From Pseudomonas sp. UBA5706 (GTDB lineage: Bacteria; Pseudomonadota; Gammaproteobacteria; Pseudomonadales; Pseudomonadaceae), in NCBI RefSeq assembly GCF_002419965.1, contig NZ_DIHC01000015.1:1-64000 (forward strand): a stretch of DNA of 64,000 nt, written 5' to 3'. The first letter of the stretch is position 1, and each line of letters opens with the position of its first letter. Positions 7,937 through 17,860 of this stretch are shown here, one piece after another. The notes beneath the pieces were generated by a model. The model was not told where the DNA came from, made no database searches, and saw nothing but the letters and a program-made list of their open reading frames with translations. The position numbers and the translations under genes were made by a program.

Positions 7937-8392
7937 GTGTTCCGTGGTGCAAATGCAATCAATCTCGACGCAAAGGGCCGTCTCGCTATGCCGAGCCGGT
8001 ACCGTGACGAGTTGGATTCGCGTAGCTCCGGCCAAATGATTGTGACCATTGACACTGTCGACCCCTGCTTATGCATTTATCCACTCCCGGAATGGGAAGT
8101 GATCGAAGCCAAATTACGTGAGCTGGCCACATTTCGTGAGGAAAACCGTCGTCTGCAACGACTCTTGATCGGCAATGCGGTTGATCTGGAGCTTGACGGC
8201 AGCGGGCGTTTTTTGGTGCCGCCTCGTCTGCGTGAGTACGCCAAGCTCGATAAGCGAGTGATGCTGGTAGGCCAGCTCAACAAGTTTCAACTGTGGGATG
8301 AGGACGCCTGGAACGCACTTGCTGATGCGGACCTTGCGGCCATTCAAAAACCGGGCGCGATGCCTGATGAACTGCGTGATTTGATCCTGTGA
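7937..8392 (+). CDS. mraZ: Transcriptional regulator MraZ
   Basis: The protein has 151 residues with a GTG start and a GGAGA site seven to eight bases upstream. Two SpoVT-AbrB-type half domains are seen: FRGANAINLDAKGRLAMPSR (1-20) and VDLELDGSGRFLVPPRLREY (about 86-105), each with the D-x-x-G-R hallmark. MraZ forms a ring-shaped oligomer and represses the dcw cluster by binding the repeats at 7871-7895. The stop overlaps the rsmH start as GTGA. Confidence 0.95.
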   Translation: MFRGANAINLDAKGRLAMPSRYRDELDSRSSGQMIVTIDTVDPCLCIYPLPEWEVIEAKLRELATFREENRRLQRLLIGNAVDLELDGSGRFLVPPRLREYAKLDKRVMLVGQLNKFQLWDEDAWNALADADLAAIQKPGAMPDELRDLIL

Positions 8393-9336
8393 CTACAACT
8401 AGCGGCTTTACCCACATCACCGTACTGCTCGAAGAAGCCGTCGAGGCTCTCGCGGTGCGCGCCGATGGCTGCTATGTGGACGGCACATTCGGGCGGGGCG
8501 GGCACAGCCGTCTTATATTGCGAAACCTGGGGCCTGATGGCCGGCTCCTCGGATTTGATAAAGATCCTCAAGCGATTGCCACAGGGCAAGCGCTGGCGGC
8601 CGAAGACGGCCGCTTTGTCATTGTGCAGCGCAGTTTTGCCGAAATGGGCGCCGAGGCTCTGGAACGCGGCATCGCGGGAAAAGTCACCGGCATCCTGCTT
8701 GATCTTGGCGTTTCGTCGCCGCAATTGGACGACCCTGAGCGTGGCTTCAGTTTCATGAACGATGGCCCGCTGGACATGCGCATGGACCCTTCTCGCGGGA
8801 TCAGTGCTGCCGATTTCGTCAATAGCGCAACTGTCGAGGAGATTGCCCGCGTCTTCAAGGAATACGGCGAAGAGCGTTTCGCCAAGCGCATGGCAGGTGC
8901 TGTCGTTACCCGCCGTGAAACGCAACTCTTTAAACGCACTGCCGATCTGGCCGAAGTATTGAAAGTCGCCAACCCCGCATGGGAAAAGGGCAAGAACCCG
9001 GCGACCCGTGCGTTCCAGGGTTTGCGCATTCACGTTAACAACGAGCTCGGCGACCTGGAAGCCGGCCTCGAGGCCGCGCTTGAAACACTGGAAGTGGGCG
9101 GTCGTCTGGCGGTCATCAGCTTCCATTCGTTGGAAGATCGCATCGTTAAATTGTTCATGCGCAAATTGGTCAAGGGTGAGGCAGACAACATGCCGCGCAA
9201 CTTGCCTATTCGCCATAAAGCCTTCGAGCCGACCATCAAGCTGATCGGCAAAGCCCAGTTTGCTTCAGACGCAGAAACCCGCGCCAACCCTCGTTCGCGC
9301 AGTGCAGTCATGCGTGTTGCGGAGAAGCTACGGTGA
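8389..9336 (+). CDS. rsmH: 16S rRNA (cytosine1402-N4)-methyltransferase
   Basis: The protein has 315 residues with a GTG start overlapping the mraZ stop. It begins HITVLLEEAVEAL and then YVDGTFGRGGHSRLIL, the SAM-binding motif of RsmH (MraW). ILLDLGVSSPQLDDPERGFS and FQGLRIHVNNELG are family signatures. It methylates N4 of C1402 in 16S rRNA, the same nucleotide that RsmI modifies on the ribose. It is second gene of the dcw cluster and overlaps ftsL by four bases. Confidence 0.97.
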   Translation: MTTTSGFTHITVLLEEAVEALAVRADGCYVDGTFGRGGHSRLILRNLGPDGRLLGFDKDPQAIATGQALAAEDGRFVIVQRSFAEMGAEALERGIAGKVTGILLDLGVSSPQLDDPERGFSFMNDGPLDMRMDPSRGISAADFVNSATVEEIARVFKEYGEERFAKRMAGAVVTRRETQLFKRTADLAEVLKVANPAWEKGKNPATRAFQGLRIHVNNELGDLEAGLEAALETLEVGGRLAVISFHSLEDRIVKLFMRKLVKGEADNMPRNLPIRHKAFEPTIKLIGKAQFASDAETRANPRSRSAVMRVAEKLR

Positions 9337-9626
9337 GCCGCGGTTTCTTCAAGCCGTTGCCGGGCGGCAGCTTCTTCATGCTGCTGCTGTTTATTGCCGT
9401 TCTCGTTTCGGCAATCGCCGTTTCCTATAGTGCGCACTGGAACCGTCAACTGCTCAACTCGCTGTACGCCGAACTCAGCGTGCGCGACAAGGCGCAAGCC
9501 GAGTGGGGCCGCCTGATCCTTGAGCAAAGCACCTGGACTGCCCACAGCCGCATCGAAGCGCTGGCGACCGATCAATTGAAAATGCGTATCCCGAACGCCG
9601 CCGATATCCGGATGGTGTCGCCATGA
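9333..9626 (+). CDS. ftsL: Cell division protein FtsL
   Basis: The protein has 97 residues: a short cytoplasmic tail, one membrane helix (about residues 12-30, SFFMLLLFIAVLVSAIAVSY), then a periplasmic leucine-zipper-like coiled coil (LLNSLYAELSVRDKAQAEWG). FtsL joins FtsB and FtsQ and activates FtsWI septal synthesis. It starts with GTG overlapping rsmH and overlaps ftsI by four bases. Identity rests on position, size and topology, since FtsL sequences are poorly conserved. Confidence 0.93.
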   Translation: MSRGFFKPLPGGSFFMLLLFIAVLVSAIAVSYSAHWNRQLLNSLYAELSVRDKAQAEWGRLILEQSTWTAHSRIEALATDQLKMRIPNAADIRMVSP

Positions 9627-11371
9627 TGAAGCTTGAAGGCGCACTGTACCCTTGGCGATTCCGCGTCGTGGTCGGCCTGCTGTCTGTCTTGGTGGCGGCG
9701 ATTGCCTACCGCATCGTCGACTTGCAGGTCATCGATCATCGCTTCCTGATCGAGCAGGGGGACGCACGCAGCCTGCGTAACGTTTCCATTCCCGCGCACC
9801 GTGGTCTTATCACTGACCGCAACGGTGAGCCTTTGGCTGTCAGTACGCCGGTCACCACTATCTGGGCCAACCCTTCCGAAATGCAGGCGGACAAGAGCAA
9901 GTGGTCGCAACTGGCGCAGGCGTTGGGTCAGGATCCGAAGGCCCTGACCGACCGCTTGAACGAGCAGGCCAGCAAGGAGTTTATCTATCTGGTTCGTGGC
10001 CTGACCCCGGAACAAGGCCAGTCGGTCCTAGATCTTAAGGTGCCGGGCGTTTACGGGAAGGAAGAGTTCCGCCGTTTCTATCCGGCCGGCGACGTGACCG
10101 CCCACATGGTCGGTTTTACCGACCTCGACGATCATGGCCGCGAAGGGGTCGAACTCGCTTACGACGACTGGCTCGCGGGTGTGCCCGGCAGAAGGCAAGT
10201 GATCAAGGATCGGCGCGGCAGGCTCATCAAGGACCTGCAAGTGAAGAAGAATGCCAAGGCCGGGAAAACCCTGGCTTTGTCTATTGATCTGCGCCTGCAA
10301 TACCTGGCGACCCGCGAGTTGCGCAACGCGATTCAGGAAAACGACGCCAAGGCCGGCAGCCTGGTGATCATGGACGTGAAGACTGGCGAAGTGCTGGCGA
10401 TGGTCAACCAGCCCACCTATAACCCGAACAACCGCCGCACCATGGTTCCGGCCGCGATGCGTAACCGGGCGATCATCGACGTGTTCGAGCCGGGCTCGAC
10501 CATGAAACCGATCTCCATGACAGCCGCCCTCGACAGTGGTCGCTGGAAGCCCAGTGACAAGGTTGAGGTGTACCCGGGCACGCTGCAGATCGGCAAATAC
10601 ACCATCCGCGACGTGACCAAGACCGAAGGCCCGATTCTCGACCTGACCGGTATCCTGATCAACTCCAGTAACGTCGGCATGAGTAAGGTCGCGTTCGATG
10701 TCGGCGGCGAAGCGATCTTCCACGCCATGCAGCGCGTGGGTCTGGGCCAATACACGGGCCTCGGCTTCCCCGGCGAGCGCGTAGGCAACCTGCCGAACTA
10801 TCGTGAGTGGCGCAAGGCAGAAACCGCGACCCTTTCCTACGGCTACGGTCTGTCGGTAACGGCGCTGCAATTGGTGCACGCCTATTCGGCACTGGCCAAC
10901 AACGGCAAGATTGTCCCGCTGACCATTCTGAAAACCGACAAGCCAACGGATTCGGTCCAGGCCATCCCGGAGGCGACTGCCAAAACCCTGCAAGGCATGC
11001 TCCAGCAAGTTATCGAAGATCCGCGCGGCGTTTACCGTGCGCGAGTGCCGTCGTATCACGTAGCTGGCAAGTCGGGTACTGCGCGTAAAACTTCGGTGGG
11101 TACCAAAGGCTACGCCGAGAACTCCTATCGGTCGCTGTTCGCCGGGTTCGGCCCGATGAGCAATCCGCGCTATGCCATTGTGGTTGTGATCGACGAGCCG
11201 AGCAAAGGCGGCTACTTCGGTGGTTTGGTGTCTGCGCCGGTATTCAGCAAAGTGATGTCAGGCACATTGCGCTTGATGAATGTGCGCCCGGACAACCTCG
11301 CGCCTGTTGCGCCTGAACAGCAGGCCAATGCCGCACCGCCGGTCGTTCCAGTCAAGGGAGGACGTGGCTGA
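9623..11371 (+). CDS. ftsI: Septal peptidoglycan transpeptidase FtsI (PBP3)
   Basis: The protein has 582 residues: one N-terminal membrane helix (about 14-34), a PBP dimerisation/pedestal domain, and a transpeptidase domain with the active serine in GSTMKP (near 292), the SSN motif in INSSNVGMS, and KSGTA near 482. It crosslinks septal peptidoglycan as partner of FtsW and is the target of aztreonam-type beta-lactams. The last base of its stop is the first base of murE. Length is normal for Pseudomonas PBP3. Confidence 0.97.
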   Translation: MMKLEGALYPWRFRVVVGLLSVLVAAIAYRIVDLQVIDHRFLIEQGDARSLRNVSIPAHRGLITDRNGEPLAVSTPVTTIWANPSEMQADKSKWSQLAQALGQDPKALTDRLNEQASKEFIYLVRGLTPEQGQSVLDLKVPGVYGKEEFRRFYPAGDVTAHMVGFTDLDDHGREGVELAYDDWLAGVPGRRQVIKDRRGRLIKDLQVKKNAKAGKTLALSIDLRLQYLATRELRNAIQENDAKAGSLVIMDVKTGEVLAMVNQPTYNPNNRRTMVPAAMRNRAIIDVFEPGSTMKPISMTAALDSGRWKPSDKVEVYPGTLQIGKYTIRDVTKTEGPILDLTGILINSSNVGMSKVAFDVGGEAIFHAMQRVGLGQYTGLGFPGERVGNLPNYREWRKAETATLSYGYGLSVTALQLVHAYSALANNGKIVPLTILKTDKPTDSVQAIPEATAKTLQGMLQQVIEDPRGVYRARVPSYHVAGKSGTARKTSVGTKGYAENSYRSLFAGFGPMSNPRYAIVVVIDEPSKGGYFGGLVSAPVFSKVMSGTLRLMNVRPDNLAPVAPEQQANAAPPVVPVKGGRG

Positions 11372-12834
11372 TGTCTTTCAACTTGAGCAAGATTTTTGCC
11401 CAGAGCGACCGGGACCTGTTGATTCGGGAATTGACGCTGGACAGCCGTAAGGTGCGTCCTGGCGATCTGTTCCTGGCGATTCCAGGTTTGAAAGTCGACG
11501 GTCGCGATCACATTACCGATGCCATTGCTCACGGTGCAGCCGCCGTGGCCTATGAAGTCGAAGGCGCGAAGGTGCTGCCGATCACCGACATCCCGATGAT
11601 TCCGGTCAAGGGTCTGGCGGCGCAGTTGTCGGATATCGCCGGACGTTTTTATGGCGATCCGAGCCGCATCATGAATCTGGTGGGCGTCACAGGCACCAAC
11701 GGCAAGACCAGCGTCACCCAGCTGATCGCGCAAGCGCTCGACAAACTGGGTCAGCGCTGCGGTCTGATCGGCACGCTGGGCACCGGCTTCTACAGCGAAT
11801 TGAAAAGCGGAATTCACACCACCCCCGATCCAATTTCGGTGCAGTCGACCCTCTACGACCTGAAAAAAGCCGGGGCCAAAGCGATTGCGATGGAGGTCTC
11901 GTCTCATGGCCTGGATCAAGGTCGTGTCACGGCGCTGGCGTTCGATGTGGCGGTGTTGACGAACCTGTCTCGGGACCACTTGGATTACCACGGCACGATG
12001 CAAGCGTATGGCGCGGCCAAGGCCAAACTGTTCGCGTGGGATGACCTGAGTTGCCGCGTGATCAACCTCGACGACGAATTCGGTCGCCAGCTGGCCGCCA
12101 AACCCCATCCCTCTCGTTTGATCACCTACAGCCTGGAAGACAGCGCTGCCTATCTGTTCTGCCGCGATGCGCAGTTCGACGACGACGGTGTGCGCGCCAC
12201 ACTGGTGACGCCACAGGGCGACCACGTCCTGCGCAGCGGTCTGCTGGGCCACTTCAACCTAAGCAACGTGCTTGCCGCTGTCGGGGCCTTGCTGGGCCTG
12301 GATTATCCGCTGGACGACATCCTAAAAGTGCTGCCAGCCCTCGAAGGCCCGGTCGGCCGCATGCAGCGCTTGGGCGGCGGCGCGCGTCCACTGGTGGTGG
12401 TCGATTACGCCCATACCCCGGATGCACTGGAAAAAGTCCTCGCCGCCCTGCGTCCGCACGCAAAAGGTCAACTGACTTGTCTGTTCGGTTGCGGCGGTGA
12501 TCGCGACCGCGGCAAGCGTCCTTTGATGGCCGAAGTCGTCGAGCGCCTGGCCGACAAGGTACTGGTCACCGATGACAACCCGCGCAGCGAAGATCCTGCG
12601 CGTATTTTCGATGATATTCGTGCCGGTTTTACTGCTGCAGATAACGTTGAGTTCGTGGCCGGTCGTGCTCGAGCCATCGCGCAAATCATCGCCCGGGCCC
12701 AGGCCGCCGACGTGATCGTACTGGCAGGCAAGGGCCATGAGGATTACCAGGAAATCGATGGCCAGCGCCACGCGTTTTCCGATCTTGAACAAGCCGCTGC
12801 AGCATTGAACGAATGGGAGGCTGCGCATGCTTAA
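11371..12834 (+). CDS. murE: UDP-MurNAc-L-Ala-D-Glu:meso-diaminopimelate ligase
   Basis: The protein has 487 residues with the three-domain Mur ligase layout. The ATP loop GTNGKTS lies near residue 108. DDNPRSEDP (near 401) contains the DNPR motif that marks meso-diaminopimelate specificity rather than lysine. It adds meso-DAP to the UDP-MurNAc dipeptide in the cytoplasm. It starts one base inside the ftsI stop (TGATG) and overlaps murF by eight bases. Confidence 0.97.
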   Translation: MSFNLSKIFAQSDRDLLIRELTLDSRKVRPGDLFLAIPGLKVDGRDHITDAIAHGAAAVAYEVEGAKVLPITDIPMIPVKGLAAQLSDIAGRFYGDPSRIMNLVGVTGTNGKTSVTQLIAQALDKLGQRCGLIGTLGTGFYSELKSGIHTTPDPISVQSTLYDLKKAGAKAIAMEVSSHGLDQGRVTALAFDVAVLTNLSRDHLDYHGTMQAYGAAKAKLFAWDDLSCRVINLDDEFGRQLAAKPHPSRLITYSLEDSAAYLFCRDAQFDDDGVRATLVTPQGDHVLRSGLLGHFNLSNVLAAVGALLGLDYPLDDILKVLPALEGPVGRMQRLGGGARPLVVVDYAHTPDALEKVLAALRPHAKGQLTCLFGCGGDRDRGKRPLMAEVVERLADKVLVTDDNPRSEDPARIFDDIRAGFTAADNVEFVAGRARAIAQIIARAQAADVIVLAGKGHEDYQEIDGQRHAFSDLEQAAAALNEWEAAHA

Positions 12835-14212
12835 GCCACTTTCGTTCAGCGAACTGCTGATGCCGCTCGACGCACGTCGGGTTGGCGGTGATGCACGCTT
12901 TGATGGCGTCAGCATCGACAGCCGCATCATCGATCCAGGGCAGCTGTTCGTGGCGCTGACCGGTCCGAATTTCGACGGCCACGATTACCTTGATCAGGTC
13001 GCTGCCAAAGGTGCTGTCGGCGCATTGGTCGAACGTGAGATTCCAGGCAGTGGTTTGCCACAACTCATCGTTGGCGACACCCGCAAGGCGCTGGCGCAGT
13101 TGGGGGCGATGAATCGCAACGCGTTCATCGATAAACCTGTGGCCGCAATCACCGGTTCAAGCGGCAAGACTACGGTAAAGGAGATGCTCGCGAGCATCCT
13201 GCGTACCCGAGGTCCGGTGCTGGCGACTCGTGGCAACCTGAATAATGAACTGGGCGTACCACTGACCCTGCTGGAGTTGGCGCCGGAGTTCGACGCTGCG
13301 GTGATCGAGCTGGGCGCCTCGCGCATCGGTGAAATTGCCTTCACCGTCAGCTTGACCAAGCCCCACGTCGCGGTGCTGACCAACGCCGGGACTGCGCATG
13401 TGGGTGAATTCGGCGGTCCTGAAAAGATTGTCGAAGCCAAGGGCGAGATCATCGAGGGGCTCGACAGTCACGGCACTGCGGTATTGAACCGTGACGACAA
13501 GGCATTCGACATCTGGGTAGCCCGTGCGGGCGCGCGCAAGGTGTTGAGCTTTTCTACCCAGCATCGCGAAGCAGACCTGTATGCCAGTGATCTGGGCATC
13601 GACGCCCGTGGCTGTCCGGCGTTCACCCTGCACAGCCCGAACGGCTCGGCGCAGGTGCAGCTGAATCTGCTGGGTGCACATAACGTGTCCAATGCGTTGG
13701 CGGCCGCCGCTGCCGCTCATGCCTTGGACGTTTCGCTGCCAGGCATCATCACTGGACTCAACAGCGTGCAACCGGTCAAGGGCCGCACTGTCGCGCAACT
13801 GGCGAACAACGGCATGCGCGTGATCGACGACACCTATAACGCCAACCCGACCTCGGTCGCGGCGGCCACCGACATTCTTGCCGGTTTTGCCGGGCGCAGG
13901 ATTCTGGTGCTCGGTGACATCGGTGAGCTGGGCGACTGGGCCGAACAGGGGCATCGCGATGTCGGCGCTTACGCTGTCGGTAAAGTTGACGCGTTGTATG
14001 CCGTTGGTCCGCTTATGGCCCACGCGGTCAGTGCTTTCGGGCAGGCTGCGCGCCATTTCGCAAGCCAGGCTGACCTGATCGAGGCCCTCGGCGCCGAGCA
14101 AGATAAAAACACAACCCTATTGATCAAGGGCTCTCGCAGTGCGGCGATGGAAAACATCGTGGCGGCGCTGTGCGGACCCCAGACTTACCCCTTGAAGGCG
14201 GAGAAACATTAA
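12827..14212 (+). CDS. murF: UDP-MurNAc-tripeptide:D-Ala-D-Ala ligase
   Basis: The protein has 461 residues. The ATP loop GSSGKTTVKEML lies near residue 108, the lid and binding motif NNELGVPLTLLEL follows, and VIDDTYNANPTSV near 340 is the MurF signature for the C-terminal domain. It adds the D-Ala-D-Ala dipeptide made by Ddl to complete the UDP-MurNAc pentapeptide. It overlaps murE by eight bases and shares one base with mraY (TAATG). Confidence 0.97.
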   Translation: MLKPLSFSELLMPLDARRVGGDARFDGVSIDSRIIDPGQLFVALTGPNFDGHDYLDQVAAKGAVGALVEREIPGSGLPQLIVGDTRKALAQLGAMNRNAFIDKPVAAITGSSGKTTVKEMLASILRTRGPVLATRGNLNNELGVPLTLLELAPEFDAAVIELGASRIGEIAFTVSLTKPHVAVLTNAGTAHVGEFGGPEKIVEAKGEIIEGLDSHGTAVLNRDDKAFDIWVARAGARKVLSFSTQHREADLYASDLGIDARGCPAFTLHSPNGSAQVQLNLLGAHNVSNALAAAAAAHALDVSLPGIITGLNSVQPVKGRTVAQLANNGMRVIDDTYNANPTSVAAATDILAGFAGRRILVLGDIGELGDWAEQGHRDVGAYAVGKVDALYAVGPLMAHAVSAFGQAARHFASQADLIEALGAEQDKNTTLLIKGSRSAAMENIVAALCGPQTYPLKAEKH

Positions 14213-15294
14213 TGCTGCTGCTGCTGGCCGAGTATCTGCAACAGTTCTACAAAGGCTTCGCGGTCTTCCAGTACCTGACCCTGCGCGGAATTCTTGGCGT
14301 GCTCACTGCACTGTCGCTCTCGCTTTGCCTTGGTCCGTGGATGATCCGCGCCCTGCAGAGCAAACAGATCGGCCAATCGGTCCGTAACGACGGTCCGCAA
14401 TCCCACCTGTCCAAATCCGGCACCCCAACCATGGGTGGCGCACTGATTTTGTCCGCCATCGGCATTGCCACGCTGTTGTGGGCCGACCTCTCCAACCGCT
14501 ACGTGTGGGTGGTGCTGATCGTCACGTTGCTGTTCGGCGCCATCGGCTGGGTCGATGATTACCGCAAGGTCATCGAGAAAAATTCGAAAGGCCTGCCCAG
14601 TCGCTGGAAGTATTTCTGGCAGTCGGTGTTCGGCCTGGGGGCCGCGATCTTCCTTTATGTGACTGCGCAATCGCCGGTTGAAACCACGTTGCTGATCCCG
14701 ATGCTCAAGGATTTCAGCATCCCGCTGGGCATTGGTTTCGTAGTCCTGACTTACTTCGTGATTGTGGGCTCCAGTAATGCCGTCAACCTGACCGATGGCC
14801 TGGACGGTCTGGCAATCATGCCCACCGTCATGGTCGGCGGGGCGTTGGGGATCTTCTGCTACCTGTCCGGTAACGTGAAATTCGCCGAATACCTGCTTAT
14901 CCCTTATGTGCCTGGCGCGGGCGAGCTGATCGTGTTCTGCGGTGCGCTGATCGGTGCCGGGCTGGGCTTTCTCTGGTTTAACACCTACCCCGCGCAGGTG
15001 TTCATGGGCGACGTCGGCGCGCTGGCGCTGGGCGCAGCCCTTGGCACCATAGCAGTCATCGTTCGTCAGGAGATCGTTCTGTTCATCATGGGTGGCGTGT
15101 TCGTGATGGAGACCCTTTCAGTCGTCATTCAGGTTGCCTCCTTCAAATTGACCGGCCGTCGCGTCTTCCGTATGGCACCGATCCACCACCACTTCGAACT
15201 CAAGGGCTGGCCCGAGCCGCGCGTGATTGTCCGCTTCTGGATCATCACGGTGATTCTCGTACTGATCGGCCTTGCTACGTTGAAACTGAGGTAA
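14212..15294 (+). CDS. mraY: Phospho-MurNAc-pentapeptide translocase
   Basis: The protein has 360 residues with about ten membrane helices. The start is the ATG at 14212 overlapping the murF stop; the frame is open 14 codons further upstream but that lies within murF. Family motifs seen are GTPTMGGAL, GWVDDYRKVIEKNSKGL (the Mg-binding aspartates), NAVNLTDGLDGLA and the histidine-rich MAPIHHHFE loop. It transfers phospho-MurNAc-pentapeptide to undecaprenyl phosphate to give lipid I at the inner membrane. Confidence 0.97.
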   Translation: MLLLLAEYLQQFYKGFAVFQYLTLRGILGVLTALSLSLCLGPWMIRALQSKQIGQSVRNDGPQSHLSKSGTPTMGGALILSAIGIATLLWADLSNRYVWVVLIVTLLFGAIGWVDDYRKVIEKNSKGLPSRWKYFWQSVFGLGAAIFLYVTAQSPVETTLLIPMLKDFSIPLGIGFVVLTYFVIVGSSNAVNLTDGLDGLAIMPTVMVGGALGIFCYLSGNVKFAEYLLIPYVPGAGELIVFCGALIGAGLGFLWFNTYPAQVFMGDVGALALGAALGTIAVIVRQEIVLFIMGGVFVMETLSVVIQVASFKLTGRRVFRMAPIHHHFELKGWPEPRVIVRFWIITVILVLIGLATLKLR

Positions 15295-15299
15295 TTGAA

Positions 15300-16646
15300 G
15301 TGTCGCTGATCGCTTCCTCTCACTTCCGCATCGTTGTCGGCCTCGGCAAAAGCGGCATGTCCCTGATTCGCTTCCTGGCGAACCGGGGCGTGGCGTTTGC
15401 CGTGGCCGATACGCGGGAGAACCCTCCGGAGCTGGCGACCTTGCGTCGCGACTACCCGCAGGTGGAAGTGCGCTGTGGCGAGCTGGATGTCGAATTTCTC
15501 TGCCGCGCCGACGAGCTTTATGTCAGTCCCGGTTTGGCCTTGGCAACGCCTGCGCTGCAGCAGGCTGCGGCTCGTGGCGTGAAACTGTCCGGTGACATCG
15601 AATTGTTCGCGCGAAACGCGAAGGCGCCGATTGTCGCCATCAGCGGCTCCAACGCGAAAAGCACCGTCACCACGCTGGTCGGCGAAATGGCCGCGGCGGC
15701 TGGCAAGCGCGTCGCCGTCGGCGGCAATCTCGGTACCCCTGCGCTGGACCTGCTCAGCGACGACGTCGAGCTGTATGTGATGGAACTGTCGAGCTTCCAG
15801 CTGGAGACCACCGATCAACTGGACGCTGAAGTCGCCACCGTGCTCAACGTCAGCGAAGACCACATGGACCGCTACAGCGGCCTGCCTGCCTATCATCTGG
15901 CCAAACACCGGATTTTCCGTGGCGCTCGTCAGGTGGTGGTCAATCGTCAGGACGCGCTGTCGCGACCATTGATCGGCGAAGGCGTGCCGTGCTGGACCTT
16001 TGGTCTGAACAGGCCTGACATCAATGGCTTCGGTCTGCGAGAAGAGCAGGGTGAAAAGTACCTGGCGTTCCAGTTCGACAACCTGATGCCGGTCAGTGCA
16101 CTGAAAATCCGTGGCGCGCACAACCATGCCAACGCCCTGGCAGCACTGGCGCTGGGCCACGCCGCCGGACTGCCGTTCGAGCCTATGCTCGCTGCACTGC
16201 GCAGCTTCGCGGGGCTGGTTCACCGTTGTCAGTGGGTCCGCGAGCTGGCTGGCGTCAGTTACTACGATGACTCCAAAGCCACCAACGTCGGTGCCGCCTT
16301 GGCCGCCATCGAAGGCTTGGGTGCGGACATCAGCGGCAAACTGGTACTGATCGCCGGCGGCGACGGCAAGGGGGCGGATTTCGACGCGCTCAAATCCTCC
16401 GTTGCCACTCATTGTCGCGCCGTCGTCCTGCTGGGACGCGACGCTGAACTGCTCGCTGCGACTTTCGGCGATTCGGTGCCTCTGACACGCGTCAAAACAT
16501 TGGAAGAAGCTGTGCAACGTGCTGCCGAATTGGCCCAGGAAGGGGACGCCGTGTTGCTGTCCCCGGCCTGCGCAAGCCTGGATATGTTCAAGAATTTCGA
16601 AGAGCGCGGACGTTTGTTCGCTCAGGCCGTGGGGAGCTTGTCATGA
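15300..16646 (+). CDS. murD: UDP-MurNAc-L-alanine:D-glutamate ligase
   Basis: The protein has 448 residues with a GTG start five bases after mraY. The N-terminal dinucleotide-like motif VGLGKSGMSLIRFLANRG is typical of MurD. The ATP loop reads GSNAKST near residue 115; many other Mur ligases have GTNGKST, but the Asn-Ala form is usual in Pseudomonas as far as I recall. NVSEDHMDRY and YYDDSKATN follow. It adds D-Glu to UDP-MurNAc-L-Ala. It overlaps ftsW by four bases. Confidence 0.97.
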   Translation: MSLIASSHFRIVVGLGKSGMSLIRFLANRGVAFAVADTRENPPELATLRRDYPQVEVRCGELDVEFLCRADELYVSPGLALATPALQQAAARGVKLSGDIELFARNAKAPIVAISGSNAKSTVTTLVGEMAAAAGKRVAVGGNLGTPALDLLSDDVELYVMELSSFQLETTDQLDAEVATVLNVSEDHMDRYSGLPAYHLAKHRIFRGARQVVVNRQDALSRPLIGEGVPCWTFGLNRPDINGFGLREEQGEKYLAFQFDNLMPVSALKIRGAHNHANALAALALGHAAGLPFEPMLAALRSFAGLVHRCQWVRELAGVSYYDDSKATNVGAALAAIEGLGADISGKLVLIAGGDGKGADFDALKSSVATHCRAVVLLGRDAELLAATFGDSVPLTRVKTLEEAVQRAAELAQEGDAVLLSPACASLDMFKNFEERGRLFAQAVGSLS

Positions 16647-17860
16647 TCTTTGGCGTGATCAAGCCTTATCCATCGCCGATCATCAGCGGTCGCGGCGTCG
16701 ACGTCGATTTCCCGATGCTCGCCGGTTGCCTGGCCTTGCTGGGCCTGGGCCTTGTCATGATCACGTCCGCGTCGTCGGAAGTGGCCGCGGTGCAGTCCGG
16801 CAACGCGCTTTACATGATGACCCGGCACCTGATCTACCTGGTGCTGGGCCTGGGTGCCTGTATCGCCACCATGATGATCCCGGTTGCAACCTGGCAGCGT
16901 CTGGGCTGGCTGATGCTGATCGGCGCGTTCGGCCTGCTGGTGATGGTGATCGTCCCCGGCATCGGGCGCGAGGTGAACGGGTCGATGCGCTGGATTGGTT
17001 TCGGCATGTTCAACGTACAGCCGTCGGAAATTGCCAAGGTCTTCGTGGTGATCTTTCTGGCCGGCTACCTGATTCGTCGTCAGCAAGAAGTTCGCGAGAG
17101 CTGGATGGGTTTCTTCAAGCCGTTCATCGTGCTGCTGCCGATGGCCGGCCTGCTGCTGATGGAGCCTGACTTTGGTGCCACCGTCGTGATGATGGGCTCG
17201 GCGGCAGCGATGCTGTTCCTTGGTGGTGTGGGTCTGTTCCGCTTCACCCTGATGGTGGCGATGGCCGTGGGCGCGGTGTTCGTACTCGTGCAGGCGCAGC
17301 CTTACCGGATGGCTCGTCTGATTACCTTTACCGACCCGTGGTCCGATCAGTTTGGCTCCGGCTATCAGTTGACTCAGGCGTTGATCGCCTTCGGGCGCGG
17401 CGAGTGGTTCGGCGTCGGCCTGGGCAACAGTGTACAAAAACAGTTTTACCTGCCCGAAGCACACACCGACTTCGTGTTCTCGGTGCTGGCGGAAGAGCTG
17501 GGCGTCGTGGGTTCACTGGCAACCGTCGCCCTGTTCGTGTTCGTGAGTATCCGCGCCATGTACATCGGCATGTGGGCCGAGCGCGCCAAGCAATTTTTCG
17601 CTGCCTATACCGCTTACGGTCTGGCTTTCCTGTGGATTGGCCAATTCCTGATCAACATTGGCGTGAACGTCGGCCTGCTGCCCACCAAAGGGTTGACCCT
17701 GCCATTTCTCAGCTACGGTGGCAGTTCGCTGATCATTTGCTGCGCAAGCCTGGGCCTGTTGCTGCGCATCGAATGGGAATCGCGCAACAACATGGGCAGC
17801 GAAGAGGCCGAATTCAACGAGAGCGATTTTGCCGAGGAGCCAACCCATGGCCGTCGGTAA
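16643..17860 (+). CDS. ftsW: Septal peptidoglycan polymerase FtsW (SEDS family)
   Basis: The protein has 405 residues with about ten membrane helices and the SEDS signatures: GREVNGSMRWIGFGMFNVQPSE in two parts (MRWI and QPSE), LMEPDFGATVV, and PFLSYGGSSLI near the end. FtsW is the glycosyltransferase that polymerises lipid II at the septum with FtsI. The C-terminal tail is acidic and cytoplasmic. It overlaps murD by four bases and murG by fourteen. Confidence 0.96.
   Translation: MIFGVIKPYPSPIISGRGVDVDFPMLAGCLALLGLGLVMITSASSEVAAVQSGNALYMMTRHLIYLVLGLGACIATMMIPVATWQRLGWLMLIGAFGLLVMVIVPGIGREVNGSMRWIGFGMFNVQPSEIAKVFVVIFLAGYLIRRQQEVRESWMGFFKPFIVLLPMAGLLLMEPDFGATVVMMGSAAAMLFLGGVGLFRFTLMVAMAVGAVFVLVQAQPYRMARLITFTDPWSDQFGSGYQLTQALIAFGRGEWFGVGLGNSVQKQFYLPEAHTDFVFSVLAEELGVVGSLATVALFVFVSIRAMYIGMWAERAKQFFAAYTAYGLAFLWIGQFLINIGVNVGLLPTKGLTLPFLSYGGSSLIICCASLGLLLRIEWESRNNMGSEEAEFNESDFAEEPTHGRR

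Noticed and set aside
15129..16517. A 462-codon minus-strand open frame opposite murD
   Set aside because: It lies antisense to murD and mraY, has no domain or signal features, and arises from the high-GC codon pattern of the real genes.
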